Notes: generated by a model from the sequence alone, not told the origin. DNA of 64,000 nucleotides from Shimia sp022448905 (GCF_047126315.1 NZ_CP138953.1:2108001-2172000), one strand, 5' to 3'; counted from the first letter of the stretch, positions 39,966 through 49,451 are shown. Translations and numbers: made by a program.

Positions 39966-41252
39966 ATGGCAGGTCGCACAGCCCCTTTTTCCCGTTTTGA
40001 ATGGATGATCGCCTGGCGGTATTTGCGCGCGCGCAAAGCTGAGGGCGGGGTCAGCACGATGACCTGGATCAGCCTCATTGGCATCACCTTGGCGGTGTTT
40101 GCACTGATTGCCACATTGGCGGTGCGGGCCGGGTTTCGGTCTGAATTTGTTGGGACCATTCTGGGGGCCAACGCGCATGTAACCGTCTATCAGAGCGGAG
40201 AAATTTCCGAGACTGGCGTGATTGATCGCACCATCAAGGACTTTGACGTGATGGCGGCAAAGCTGCGCGATGTGCCCGGCGTGACGCGGGCGGCGCCGTT
40301 GGTCAAAGGGCAGGTCATGGGCAACCTGCGCAGTCGCAATGCAGGTGTCGAGGTCTTTGGCATGCGGGCGGAGGATTTGGCTGAGCTACCGCGGATTGCG
40401 GACCCGAGCACCAGCGATGGCGACATCGGGCGCTATAACGAGGGTATCGCGATTGGCTCTGGCGTGGCGCGGGAGCTGGGGGCGCGGGTGGGGGATCGCA
40501 TCAAGTTGATCTCGCCCAATGGGGTGAAAACCGCCTTTGGCACCTCGCCCCGGATCAGCAGTTACGAGGTGGTCTACATCTTCTCTGCTGGGCGCTATGA
40601 CATTGATCGCACACGGGTTTATCTGCCTTTCACCGAGGCGCAGCTGTTCTTTGATCGCGATGGTGTGGCAGACGAAATTGAGGTCATGGTGGCGGAGCCT
40701 GAGAAGGTTGAGGCGCTGGCTGTCCCCTTGATGATGGCCGCCGGGGATCGCGCGCTGGTGTGGACCTGGAAACAGGCGTCAGGCGGGTTTCTCAATGCGC
40801 TGGAAGTGGAGGACAACGTGATGTTTGTGATCCTCTCCATTCTTGTGCTGATCGCCACAATGAACATCGTTAGTGGCCTGATTATGTTGGTTAAAAACAA
40901 GGGGCGTGACATTGGTATTCTGCGTACCATGGGGCTGACCGAAGGCTCGGTGCTGCGGGTGTTCTTCATCTGTGGCGCCTTTACCGGCGTGTTGGGCACG
41001 GTGTTCGGCGTGGTGCTGGGATGCCTGTTTGCGCTCTACATCGATCCGATTTTTTCCTTTGTAAACGTGCTTTTAGGTGGCGAGGCTTGGGATCCGTCGA
41101 TCCGGGGCATCTATCGTTTGCCAGCGAAGTTGGAGTTTGGCGATGTGATGTCGGCCATGAGCCTGTCGCTGGGGCTGGCCTTTGTGGTGACGATCTTTCC
41201 GGCGCGTCGAGCGGCGCGGATGAACCCTGTGGAGGCGCTGCGCTATGAATGA
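39966..41252 (+). CDS. lolE: Lipoprotein-releasing ABC transporter permease LolC/LolE
   Basis: A 428-residue inner-membrane protein with four transmembrane helices: one near residues 20-45, then three after a large periplasmic domain (about 270-420). It extracts outer-membrane lipoproteins for transfer to LolA. FEWMIAWRYLRARKAEGG at the start and NIVSGLIMLVKNKGRDIGIL in the core are typical. It overlaps lolD by eight bases. Only one permease gene is present, as in many alphaproteobacteria. Confidence 0.92.
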   Translation: MAGRTAPFSRFEWMIAWRYLRARKAEGGVSTMTWISLIGITLAVFALIATLAVRAGFRSEFVGTILGANAHVTVYQSGEISETGVIDRTIKDFDVMAAKLRDVPGVTRAAPLVKGQVMGNLRSRNAGVEVFGMRAEDLAELPRIADPSTSDGDIGRYNEGIAIGSGVARELGARVGDRIKLISPNGVKTAFGTSPRISSYEVVYIFSAGRYDIDRTRVYLPFTEAQLFFDRDGVADEIEVMVAEPEKVEALAVPLMMAAGDRALVWTWKQASGGFLNALEVEDNVMFVILSILVLIATMNIVSGLIMLVKNKGRDIGILRTMGLTEGSVLRVFFICGAFTGVLGTVFGVVLGCLFALYIDPIFSFVNVLLGGEAWDPSIRGIYRLPAKLEFGDVMSAMSLSLGLAFVVTIFPARRAARMNPVEALRYE

Positions 41253-41928
41253 AGTTGTGCTGAAGCTAGAGGGGGTAGAGAAGTTATATAACAAAGGCTT
41301 AGCGGGCGAGATCCACGTTTTGCGTGGGGCGGAATTAGCGCTGAAAGCCGGGGAAATGGTGGCGCTTGTAGCGCCATCTGGCGCGGGGAAATCGACGCTT
41401 TTGCACATTGCGGGATTGCTGGATGAAGCCGACACCGGTGCGGTGGAAATTGGCGGGCAAATCCTGAGCGGAAAGTCGGATCGGCGGCGCACCAGAGCGC
41501 GGCGGGAGGACATTGGTTTTGTTTACCAGTTTCACCATTTGTTGCCGGAATTCAGTGCCTTAGAGAACATCGCGTTGCCGCAGATGGCCAATGGGGTGAG
41601 CAAGCCGGACGCGGAAAAACGCGGCGAAGAGCTTCTGGAATCCGTGGGCGTAGCGCACCGGGCGAAACACCGGCCCGCGGAGCTGTCTGGCGGGGAGCAG
41701 CAGCGGGTGGCGTTTTGTCGGGCTTTGGCCAATAAGCCACGGATTTTGTTGGCAGATGAGCCGACGGGCAACCTTGATCCGGCGACCAGCGATCAGGTGT
41801 TTGACGCGCTGATGACGCTCGTGCGAGAGACCGGATTGGCGGCCTTGGTGGCGACCCACAATATGGAGCTGGCGGCGCGGATGGACCGCGTGGTGCGGCT
41901 GGAAAACGGGGTCTTGGTGGACGGCTAA
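41245..41928 (+). CDS. lolD: Lipoprotein-releasing ABC transporter ATPase LolD
   Basis: A 227-residue ABC ATPase powering the LolE permease. Walker A is APSGAGKST, the signature is LSGGEQQRVAF, Walker B is ILLADEPTG, and the switch His lies in VATHNMEL. Translation is coupled to lolE through an eight-base overlap. The Lol pair is essential in most Gram-negative bacteria. Confidence 0.93.
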   Translation: MNEVVLKLEGVEKLYNKGLAGEIHVLRGAELALKAGEMVALVAPSGAGKSTLLHIAGLLDEADTGAVEIGGQILSGKSDRRRTRARREDIGFVYQFHHLLPEFSALENIALPQMANGVSKPDAEKRGEELLESVGVAHRAKHRPAELSGGEQQRVAFCRALANKPRILLADEPTGNLDPATSDQVFDALMTLVRETGLAALVATHNMELAARMDRVVRLENGVLVDG

Positions 41929-42117
41929 AGCTGTCCTGTTGCGCAAGGTGTTAATGCCGTAATGCGCGCCAAAGTCACGTCGGTATTCTGTCGGTATCGC
42001 GACTGTTTCGCGATGGTGGGTTTTTTGTGGTGCCATCAAAGGTAACCACAAGGAGCGTAGGTGTTGCCTGAACGGCAAAGCGCTTGCATCTGCGCGTGGG
42101 ACGCGCAAGCTGACCCC

Positions 42118-43149
42118 ATGACAAAAGAGACATCGGTTCAGGAAGATCAGACGCGGGCAGCGGAGCGCCGTGCCAAAGGTGAATTTGTGCGCGGGGTGAG
42201 CGGGTTTCGCCATGCGATTGGGGACTCAGCATTTCCGCCCGAGCCGGGGCGGTACCATCTGTTTGTGGCGTTGAACTGTCCGTGGTGCCATCGGGTGACG
42301 CTGGCGCGGGCTGTGCTTGGTTTGGAAAGCAGTATCAGCATGGATGTGGCCTTTCCCAATCGCACCGGGGAGGACGATGTGGTTGGGCCAAATCTCTGGG
42401 AGTTTGATCCCTGTCGGGTGGCGACGCTGACCGGGGACACGTTGCCGGAATGTACGGTTGAGACCGGGACCGGATTGGGGCTGCGGCTGGCCAAGGAGAT
42501 TTATCAGCGCGAAGGCTCTGAAGAGCAGTCGGTGCCGATCCTCTATGACAAGGTTTCGGGGCGGATTGTGAACAACGAAAGCGCGGAGATTTTACGCATG
42601 TTGGACCGCCATGCGGCGGCATTGGACAGTACCATAGCGGACGACGCGCGGGTGCGGTTGGTGCCGGAGGATGCCGAGATGGTGGCGACCGTGGATGCGC
42701 TCAACGCGCAGATTTATGTGGCGATCAACAATGGTGCCTATAAGGCGGGGTTCTCGTCTGACCAAAACGTCTATGCGCAGGCGTTTGAAGCCTACTTTGC
42801 GGCTTTAGAGGCGTTGGAGGTTTTGTTGTCAGATGGGCGGCCGTTTTTGGCAGGGGATGCGTTCACCGAGGCGGACCTGCGGTTGTTCCCAACGCTCTAT
42901 CGGCATGACCCGGTGTATTATGTGCGCATGAAGCTGAACGGCGCGCGGATTTTGGAGTATCCACATCTGTGGCGATGGCTGTGTCGGGTCTATGCGATGG
43001 ATGGCGTGGCGGCGGCGGGATCGTTGGTGCATTGCCGTCAGGGTTATTTTGGTCGGTCCTGGAATGGGGTTGTGCCCTTGGGGCCGGTGAAGCCGATGGC
43101 TTACCCGGAGGCCTATCGGCATCCGGAGTTGGCGGATCAGGGCGCGTAA
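42118..43149 (+). CDS. Glutathione S-transferase, glutathionyl-hydroquinone reductase type
   Basis: A 343-residue protein of the Xi-class GST group, which reduces glutathionyl-hydroquinones. The thioredoxin-like N-terminal domain has the catalytic Cys in NCPWCHRVTLARAV. The helical C-terminal domain has DAFTEADLRLFPTLYRHD, and the end has HCRQGYFGRSW. ATG at 42118 chosen over an upstream start at 42061, whose extra residues are unlike the family. Its 3' end overlaps the convergent thioesterase gene by 13 bases. Confidence 0.87.
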   Translation: MTKETSVQEDQTRAAERRAKGEFVRGVSGFRHAIGDSAFPPEPGRYHLFVALNCPWCHRVTLARAVLGLESSISMDVAFPNRTGEDDVVGPNLWEFDPCRVATLTGDTLPECTVETGTGLGLRLAKEIYQREGSEEQSVPILYDKVSGRIVNNESAEILRMLDRHAAALDSTIADDARVRLVPEDAEMVATVDALNAQIYVAINNGAYKAGFSSDQNVYAQAFEAYFAALEALEVLLSDGRPFLAGDAFTEADLRLFPTLYRHDPVYYVRMKLNGARILEYPHLWRWLCRVYAMDGVAAAGSLVHCRQGYFGRSWNGVVPLGPVKPMAYPEAYRHPELADQGA

Positions 43150-43547
43150 AAGGTTGCCGTGGCTGTGGCGACGGCCTTGTCCGCGGGCAGGGCGATCATG
43201 GTGGCACGGGCGAAGATCAACGCTTTGCCGGCGCGCACGATCTCTGCGTCACAGCGGATTAGATCGCCGGTGCCTGGGCGCAGAAATTGCGTGTCGAGAT
43301 TGGTGGTGGCGACCGGCGTGAAGGCGTCCAGGTGGCCGAAGCAGGCAAACACCATGGCGGTGTCCGCCATCGCCGCGAGCGCTTGGCCGGAGATGATGTC
43401 GCCAATGCGGGTGAGCTCCGCGGTGATTGGCATAGTGAGCGTGGCAGCGGTTGGCGAGATGTCGGTGATGGTGAGGTCCAGCGCCTGCACCCAAGGCGCG
43501 AAGCCTTTGGCAAGCATGGCTTGGGAGTCTGTTGGTGTGAGGGGCAT
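43137..43547 (-). CDS. PaaI-type hotdog thioesterase
   Basis: A 136-residue hotdog-fold acyl-CoA thioesterase. The conserved central helix is IGDIISGQALAAMADTAMVFACF, seen here as ISGQALAAMADTAM, with FLRPGTGDLIRCDAEIVRAGK following. The substrate is unknown; such enzymes hydrolyse aromatic or medium-chain acyl-CoAs. ATG at 43547 (MPLTPTDSQ) is preferred to a longer frame from 43637. Confidence 0.82.
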   Translation of the reverse strand: MPLTPTDSQAMLAKGFAPWVQALDLTITDISPTAATLTMPITAELTRIGDIISGQALAAMADTAMVFACFGHLDAFTPVATTNLDTQFLRPGTGDLIRCDAEIVRAGKALIFARATMIALPADKAVATATATFYAP

Positions 43548-43557
43548 GTTGTGATGT

Positions 43558-44184
43558 TTATTTTGGGGGTTTTGAGAAGACTGCAGTCCGGTGCGGGCCA
43601 AACCTGTGATTGTGCCAATTGCTGCGCATTTGATCATACGTCAATTGGCGAGCGCGAGAGGACGGCATATTCGGGTCTCTGATAAATACAACCTGTTTGG
43701 CGTCGTCAAATCCAATCAAAACAAAGGTATGGCCTGGTCCTTGGTGGACGTCGATCATAACGGGGCGGCCCTTTTTTAGGCTGCGCTGGATCTCTGCGAG
43801 CCCCTTGTTGAAGCCTGCGTTTGTTTTGGGAAAGCTGCGAATATCCCAGCGGTGGCCCAAGGTGCGCAGTCCTTTTTGTAAGTCCACAAAATAGGTGAAA
43901 GTCCAATTTTGTTTGTCTTTTGGCTTGTGGGATTCCGCACGGTTCTTGATTTCTGTCTGGGATGTTGGGCGTCCGTAGTACCCGAGGATCATGCTCGCGG
44001 AACTGGGAACACAGTAATCTGGTTTTTGGCGCACATGTGGGACGTCCAAGAGAACCAGTGATTGAGAGATCGTCGGCGGCGGGAGTTTTCGTTTGAGGAT
44101 TTCGCCCGTGCGTGCGCCAAGCTCCGCGTTGGCCCAGCTTGCGCTGAGTGCCAAAAGGACGGCGAAAACTATTCGGCAGCCCAT
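43558..44184 (-). CDS. Secreted C39-like cysteine peptidase
   Basis: A 208-residue protein with a signal peptide (about residues 1-20, ending ANA) and a papain-like C39-type domain. The catalytic Cys is in VRQKPDYCVPSSASMIL, the His in GPGHTFVLIGF and a likely Asp/Asn in RDPN. The ATG at 44184 follows GGGGAGA. It has no ABC transporter fused or adjacent, unlike bacteriocin-processing C39 peptidases, so a periplasmic role is likely. Target unknown. Confidence 0.75.
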   Translation of the reverse strand: MGCRIVFAVLLALSASWANAELGARTGEILKRKLPPPTISQSLVLLDVPHVRQKPDYCVPSSASMILGYYGRPTSQTEIKNRAESHKPKDKQNWTFTYFVDLQKGLRTLGHRWDIRSFPKTNAGFNKGLAEIQRSLKKGRPVMIDVHQGPGHTFVLIGFDDAKQVVFIRDPNMPSSRARQLTYDQMRSNWHNHRFGPHRTAVFSKPPK

Positions 44185-44286
44185 GTGCGGTCTCCCCTGT
44201 AACACTACTCGGCTAGGGTGGCGCGAAACCGTGGTTGGGTCAATTGGAGTTGTCGGGATGCGGCGCGGAAAGGTCTTTGGGTTAGG

Positions 44287-44826
44287 CTACCAGTATTGAG
44301 GGTCGTTAAGGGCGGCGACGCAGCTTGGGGTGCCTTTCAGGGGCGTGAGCGGGGCGTCGGTGAGGGATTGGCCGATCCAGCCGTGCGGGAAGCTGAGCGG
44401 CTGTGGAGCAGGGGCGATGGCCTCGGTCAGGGGCGCAAAGCCGGTTTTGCCGTAGAACACCGGGCTGCCGTAGGTGATCGCCACCTCTGCGCCTTGCGCG
44501 CGCAGGGTGGTGAGCGCGTGGGTGATCAGCGCTTGGCCGATGCCTTCGCCGTGGCGCGCGGTGGTGACCGCCATCGGGGAGAGCAGCACCACGCGACGTG
44601 GGTCGTCGGAATAGGGCATCGGGGAGAACAGCACGGCGGCCACGAGGGTGCCGCCGTCGGCGGCGGTGAAGACTTGAGTGCCGTCGGTGGTGCGGTCTTG
44701 CAGGAGGTTTGTGACGAGATCACCGATCAGCGCGCCTTCGGCCTCGCCTTCGGACGCCGTGAAAGTGTCGGCAAACAGCTGGGTTAGGGCGGTGTCGTTG
44801 GGCGAGAGGTCTTCGGCGTAGATCAT
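44287..44826 (-). CDS. GNAT N-acetyltransferase
   Basis: A 179-residue acetyltransferase similar to YhbS-type proteins. The acetyl-CoA loop is RHGEGIGQALITHAL, followed by GSPVFYGKTGFAPLTEA. The substrate is unknown. It stands alone on the minus strand, divergent from the cytochrome c gene, with a short intergenic region between them. Confidence 0.85.
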   Translation of the reverse strand: MIYAEDLSPNDTALTQLFADTFTASEGEAEGALIGDLVTNLLQDRTTDGTQVFTAADGGTLVAAVLFSPMPYSDDPRRVVLLSPMAVTTARHGEGIGQALITHALTTLRAQGAEVAITYGSPVFYGKTGFAPLTEAIAPAPQPLSFPHGWIGQSLTDAPLTPLKGTPSCVAALNDPQYW

Positions 44827-44970
44827 GGCGGGCGCTCCTTGGCACGTGGCTTGGTTGTGTCACGCGCTATGATCCGGATCAAGGTTGGCGGCGCGCGGCT
44901 GTGGCAGACTGGGCGGTGTGGGGACAGCAACGCGGGCCATGTGTCCGCTGTAGCAAAGGAGGACGTTGCG

Positions 44971-45366
44971 ATGAAAACGGGTCTATGTGCGCTGGCAATC
45001 ACGGTGATGGCGGGTGCCAGTTTTGCGGACAATGTGGAGGAGGGGGCGGCGCTGTACTTGACGCATTGCGCCACTTGTCATGGCATTGATATGGATGGCA
45101 ATGGGCCGATGGCGGGAGTTTTGCTGATCAAGCCGGACAACCTTTTGACCTTAAGTCAAGGAAATGACGGGCAGTTTCCTTTGGTGCGGGTGATCAAGCG
45201 CATTGATGGGCGCGACCCGCTGGTGAGCCATGGCAGCCCGATGCCGGTGTATGGCGATTTCTTTGAAGGTGTGGATGTGGCGCTCAAGACGCCCACAGGT
45301 CAGCCGATCATGACCTCGCAGCCGGTGGTGGAGTTGGTGGCCTTTTTGCAGAGCGTGCAGCAGTAG
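44971..45366 (+). CDS. Small periplasmic c-type cytochrome
   Basis: A 131-residue mono-haem cytochrome. It has a signal peptide (to about residue 19, ASFA), the haem motif CATCHG at about 32-37, and Met residues in the middle and end that could be the sixth ligand. ATG at 44971 follows AAGGAGGA. It probably carries electrons in the periplasm; no partner oxidoreductase is adjacent. Confidence 0.85.
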   Translation: MKTGLCALAITVMAGASFADNVEEGAALYLTHCATCHGIDMDGNGPMAGVLLIKPDNLLTLSQGNDGQFPLVRVIKRIDGRDPLVSHGSPMPVYGDFFEGVDVALKTPTGQPIMTSQPVVELVAFLQSVQQ

Positions 45367-45369
45367 CGC

Positions 45370-46032
45370 CTAGAGGCTCATCGCCAGAACGCGGCTGATC
45401 TCGGTCAGGCTGCGGCCGGATTGGTCCATCCAGATGTTGAAGGCCTCCTGGACTTTCTTCATCGCGCCTTTGGAGGTGGGGTGCTTGTCGATGATGCCTT
45501 CGGCGATCAGACGGGCAACCACGTCGCGGCTCAGGATGAAGCTGTCTTTGCCCAAGAACCGGAGGGCATATTGCCCGGTGGCGCCGCCAATGCGGGAGCC
45601 GCCTTTTTTCATGAATTCCAGCTGGCTCACATAGTCGGTGGACGCCCAGCCGCCGAGCACTTTGCCCGCGCCGCCGTCCTCGCGCAGGGATTGGATAAAG
45701 TGGGCGTTCTCCAGCACTGTGCGAATTTTGGGACCGTTGCGCACGATGTCGGTGTTGGACATCAGGCGGTCCATATCTTCGTCATGCATGAAGGCGCAGC
45801 GGTCTACGTCAAAGCCGTGGAAGGCGGCCTCAAAGCCGTCCCATTTGTTTTCGATGACCTGCCAGTTGAAACCGGCCTGAAAGACGCCTTTGGTGAATTG
45901 TGCCAGCCAACGGTCCTCCGGGATTTGCGCGAGTTCTGCGGCGGATTTGGGTTTGGTCAGTTGGGCTTCGAGCGCGTCGGCACCGCCTTTGCGCTCGGCG
46001 GAGATGGCGAAGAGGTCGTCAAAGCAGCGCAT
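45370..46032 (-). CDS. DNA-3-methyladenine glycosylase I family protein
   Basis: A 220-residue protein of the Tag superfamily (helix-hairpin-helix glycosylases). WLAQFTKGVFQAGFNWQVIENKW and DRLMSNTDIVRNGPKI match the family's conserved helices. Tag excises 3-methyladenine from alkylated DNA. The usual zinc-binding Cys/His set of E. coli Tag is not evident, so this is a diverged member and its substrate may differ. Convergent with the cytochrome gene, three bases between stops. Confidence 0.75.
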   Translation of the reverse strand: MRCFDDLFAISAERKGGADALEAQLTKPKSAAELAQIPEDRWLAQFTKGVFQAGFNWQVIENKWDGFEAAFHGFDVDRCAFMHDEDMDRLMSNTDIVRNGPKIRTVLENAHFIQSLREDGGAGKVLGGWASTDYVSQLEFMKKGGSRIGGATGQYALRFLGKDSFILSRDVVARLIAEGIIDKHPTSKGAMKKVQEAFNIWMDQSGRSLTEISRVLAMSL

Positions 46033-46145
46033 GGTGGGTCCTTTTCAGTTACGTTGAAAGTTAGCCAAGCAATCGTAAGATGCAAGGAACACAGGGTTGG
46101 GGAAGCTAGTTTTCTGGAGATAGCCCATGCTTTTTGGAGAAGGAA

Positions 46146-46430
46146 ATGAGTTTTAGTGAGGATAGCAACATCTCCTCAAAAGCTATGATCGCGATAGTCT
46201 GTTGGCCGATTTTTGCATGGCTTCTTGGGCTGCTAATCGCGCTTTTGGCAAATTTGGGTGGGTGTAAGATCTCCGCTCAGGGGCCTCAACCTTGCGAGGT
46301 CTTGGGCCTTGATTTGGGGGCAGCGCTCTATCCGTTGTGGGGCTTGGGTTTCTACTTGTTGTACGCGCTCCTTTGGATCCCAATAGGTTTGGCAATTGTT
46401 GGCTTGATCCGAGCGTTTCGAAAGCACTAA
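46146..46430 (+). CDS. Small hypothetical membrane protein
   Basis: A 94-residue protein with two transmembrane segments (about 14-36 and 58-88) and a short loop containing two cysteines (GGCKISAQGPQPCEV). No family recognised. The ATG at 46146 has GGAGAAGGA upstream. It is followed by a GC-rich hairpin array. Codons are more AT-rich than in the neighbouring conserved genes. Confidence 0.55.
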   Translation: MSFSEDSNISSKAMIAIVCWPIFAWLLGLLIALLANLGGCKISAQGPQPCEVLGLDLGAALYPLWGLGFYLLYALLWIPIGLAIVGLIRAFRKH

Positions 46431-46480
46431 CGGCGCTTGCCGACGATTATTCCTAGACTAGTGTATGCCGGCACCGCGCA

Positions 46481-46553
46481 CGAACCGAGGGGCGGGAAGC
46501 GAAGCGCCCGCCCCGTGGGGGCGGTTCGGGCGCTGCCAAATCTGTGATTTGGC
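46481..46553. terminator. Compact array of hairpins between convergent genes
   Basis: CGAACCG (46481-46487) pairs with CGGTTCG (46522-46528). Inside, GGGGCGGG (46489-46496) pairs with CCCGCCCC (46507-46514). Next comes GCCAAATC-TGT-GATTTGGC (46535-46553). All are perfect. They lie between two convergent genes and could terminate both, or be one copy of a genome-wide palindromic repeat. Confidence 0.6.
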
Positions 46554-46559
46554 TATGTG

Positions 46560-47126
46560 TTAGGATAGTTCGCAGTGGTTATCCAATTCCTTGTCTCTTT
46601 GATCAATCATGGCCCGATACACAATTTCATCAAGGCACTCAGTTTTGTAGGTTTCCCGCAAGTACTTCGCATCCATCACCAGTACACTCTTTCGCACTAA
46701 AAAAAATGGTATCGGATGAAGCCTCCCGTGCAGTGCGACCGATTGAGAATAGACACTTTCGCCTGGCTCAAGCTGAGCTATCTTTTGAGGTTTTAGCCCG
46801 AGCTGACTGGCCATGGCGAAATTTGCGATGTCTTTCGGACCTTCAAGAAGAACAACCCATATGTCTACGTCAGGTGCATCCTTTGGGCCATCTTGTGAGA
46901 GTTGGCCTTTGGGATCAGACATAACGGACTTAAATAGCGGTGGGTTTCTAAAAAACTCGCCACGTTGCCAGAACACGAACTGAGCAGGATTTAGGCGGCG
47001 TTCAAGAGACGCCAAACTCTTGTTATTCGTCGACAGAGCAGAGAAACCGGAGGCGAGCACAAGAAAAACGAGATACAGTCCGGCCCCATATCCAATCACT
47101 TTCAAAGTTCGTCTCATTTTGGGCAT
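46560..47126 (-). CDS. Hypothetical membrane-anchored protein
   Basis: A 188-residue protein with one N-terminal transmembrane helix (about 8-30), then a soluble domain probably in the periplasm. No motif recognised (QFVFWQRGEFFRNPPLFK, DVDIWVVLLEGPKDIANF). Two cysteines near the C-terminus may pair. The ATG at 47126 has AAAGGA close upstream; a frame from 47147 adds seven residues. Its low GC content differs from its neighbours. Confidence 0.55.
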   Translation of the reverse strand: MPKMRRTLKVIGYGAGLYLVFLVLASGFSALSTNNKSLASLERRLNPAQFVFWQRGEFFRNPPLFKSVMSDPKGQLSQDGPKDAPDVDIWVVLLEGPKDIANFAMASQLGLKPQKIAQLEPGESVYSQSVALHGRLHPIPFFLVRKSVLVMDAKYLRETYKTECLDEIVYRAMIDQRDKELDNHCELS

Positions 47127-47386
47127 GTCCTTTGATTGTAGTTGCAAAGCATGTTTTGCAGTTCGGAATTACCCTTTTGGCGCGAGCCGTCAAGTTTTCG
47201 CTCCGTCGGTCAAGTAAAGCAATTGTTGGCGCAACATCGCAGATTTGCTCCCCCTCAAACCCTGCGCCTTTACCTCGCCTTAACCCAAAAATCATTAGGT
47301 GCCCTTGCAGCCCCTGTGACCCAATACTAAGACTCTCTTGGTAGGGTCCGACGGGCGGGCCGCAACGCGATCAACAGGCAGGCGAT

Positions 47387-48019
47387 ATGAACGACCCTTA
47401 TGAAACGTATATGAACACCCTTGTGCCCATGGTTGTCGAACAGACCAGCCGGGGCGAGCGCGCGTATGACATTTTCTCGCGCCTGCTCAAAGAGCGCATC
47501 ATTTTCCTCAACGGCCCGGTGCATGACGGCATGTCCAGCCTGATCGTGGCGCAGCTTTTGCACCTTGAGGCGGAAAACCCGTCCAAAGAGATCAGCATGT
47601 ACATCAACAGCCCCGGTGGCGTGGTGACCTCTGGTTTGTCGATCTATGACACCATGCAGTACATCAAGCCGAAGGTGAGCACGCTGGTGATTGGTCAGGC
47701 GGCCTCTATGGGATCGCTGCTGCTGACCGCCGGTGAGGCCGGTATGCGCTTCTCCCTGCCAAACAGCCGCGTGATGGTGCACCAGCCGTCCGGTGGCTAT
47801 CAGGGTCAGGCGACGGACATCATGATCCACGCCGAAGAGACGCTGAAGCTGAAAAAGCGTCTGAACGAAATCTATGTCAAGCATACCGGCCGCACCTATG
47901 AAGAGGTGGAAGCCGGTCTTGAGCGCGACAACTTCATGAGCCCGGAAGAGGCCAAGGAGTGGGGTCTCATCGATGAGATCGTCGAAAACCGCGCCAAAGG
48001 TGATGACGAAGAGAGCTAA
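47387..48019 (+). CDS. clpP: ATP-dependent Clp protease proteolytic subunit
   Basis: A 210-residue serine peptidase forming the double-ring chamber that degrades unfolded or tagged proteins with ClpX or ClpA. The catalytic Ser is in GQAASMGSLLLTAG, His in VMVHQPSGG, and Asp in LERDNFMSPEEA. ATG at 47387, full length. clpX follows 135 bases later, the usual order. Confidence 0.96.
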   Translation: MNDPYETYMNTLVPMVVEQTSRGERAYDIFSRLLKERIIFLNGPVHDGMSSLIVAQLLHLEAENPSKEISMYINSPGGVVTSGLSIYDTMQYIKPKVSTLVIGQAASMGSLLLTAGEAGMRFSLPNSRVMVHQPSGGYQGQATDIMIHAEETLKLKKRLNEIYVKHTGRTYEEVEAGLERDNFMSPEEAKEWGLIDEIVENRAKGDDEES

Positions 48020-48154
48020 GTATTAAGTGCCCGGCGGCACAAAGACGCCGCTGGGCACTTTCGCATTGTGCCCACTTTGACGCTGGCCTAAGCTGGCTGA
48101 GATCATGGGTGGCCCTCTCCAAATGGGGGCAAGATTTGGCCTGAAAGGTAAGAC

Positions 48155-49420
48155 ATGTCGAACACGTCCGGTGGTGACAGCAAGAACACGCTTTACTGCA
48201 GCTTCTGTGGTAAGAGCCAGCACGAGGTGCGCAAGCTTATTGCGGGTCCAACGGTGTTCATCTGTGATGAATGCGTTGAGCTGTGCATGGACATCATCCG
48301 CGAAGAGACCAAGGCCAGCGGCCTGAAATCTTCCGAAGGCGTGCCAACACCGCGTGAGATTTGCGACGTGCTGGACGACTATGTGATTGGCCAGGCCACC
48401 GCGAAACGCGTGCTGTCTGTGGCGGTACACAACCACTACAAACGCCTGAACCACGCGGCCAAAACCGGCGACATTGAGCTGGCGAAATCAAACATTCTGC
48501 TGATCGGCCCAACAGGTTGCGGTAAGACCTTGCTGGCGCAGACGCTGGCCCGGATTCTGGATGTGCCGTTCACCATGGCGGATGCGACCACACTGACCGA
48601 GGCCGGTTATGTGGGGGAGGATGTGGAAAACATCATCCTCAAGCTGTTGCAGGCGTCCGAGTATAACGTGGAACGCGCGCAGCGTGGCATCGTCTATATC
48701 GACGAAGTTGATAAAATCACCCGTAAGTCTGAGAACCCGTCCATCACCCGCGACGTGTCCGGTGAGGGTGTGCAGCAAGCGCTGCTCAAGCTGATGGAAG
48801 GCACCGTGGCCTCTGTGCCGCCGCAAGGTGGCCGGAAACATCCGCAGCAGGAATTCCTGCAGGTCGACACCACCAACATCCTGTTTGTCTGTGGTGGCGC
48901 CTTTGCGGGGCTGGACCGGATCATTGCGCAGCGTGGCAAAGGCTCGGCGATGGGCTTTGGCGCGGATGTGCGCGACAATGACGAGCGCGGCGTCGGCGAG
49001 ATCTTCCAGGACCTGGAGCCGGAAGACCTGCTGAAATTTGGCCTGATCCCGGAATTTGTCGGCCGTCTGCCGGTTTTGGCGACGCTGGAAGATCTGGACG
49101 CGGATGCGTTGGTGATCATTCTGACCGAGCCGAAAAACGCGCTGGTGAAACAGTATCAGCGTTTGTTTGAGCTGGAAGATGTGCAGCTGACCTTTACCGA
49201 CGATGCGCTGAAGGCGATTGCCAACCGGGCGATCGAGCGCAAGACTGGTGCGCGTGGCCTGCGGTCCATTCTGGAAGAGATCCTGCTCGACACGATGTTT
49301 GAGCTGCCGGGTCAGGAGAGCGTGACCGAAGTCGTTGTGAACGAGGAAGCGGCGACCAGTCAGTCTGCTCCGCTGATGATCCACGGCGAAGGCGAGAAAG
49401 AGCCAGCTGAGGCGGGTTGA
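48155..49420 (+). CDS. clpX: ATP-dependent Clp protease ATPase subunit ClpX
   Basis: A 421-residue AAA+ unfoldase. The N-terminal zinc-binding domain has four cysteines (YCSFCGKSQ and FICDECVELC). Walker A is GPTGCGKTLLAQ, Walker B is IVYIDEVDKI, the pore loop lies before it, and the sensor-2 arginine is in KTGARGLRSILE. It recognises and feeds substrates to ClpP. Typical length; ATG at 48155 with AAAGGTAAG upstream. Confidence 0.97.
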   Translation: MSNTSGGDSKNTLYCSFCGKSQHEVRKLIAGPTVFICDECVELCMDIIREETKASGLKSSEGVPTPREICDVLDDYVIGQATAKRVLSVAVHNHYKRLNHAAKTGDIELAKSNILLIGPTGCGKTLLAQTLARILDVPFTMADATTLTEAGYVGEDVENIILKLLQASEYNVERAQRGIVYIDEVDKITRKSENPSITRDVSGEGVQQALLKLMEGTVASVPPQGGRKHPQQEFLQVDTTNILFVCGGAFAGLDRIIAQRGKGSAMGFGADVRDNDERGVGEIFQDLEPEDLLKFGLIPEFVGRLPVLATLEDLDADALVIILTEPKNALVKQYQRLFELEDVQLTFTDDALKAIANRAIERKTGARGLRSILEEILLDTMFELPGQESVTEVVVNEEAATSQSAPLMIHGEGEKEPAEAG

Positions 49421-49451
49421 GGTCTGGTGACAGGCTGAGAGAGATTAGGAA

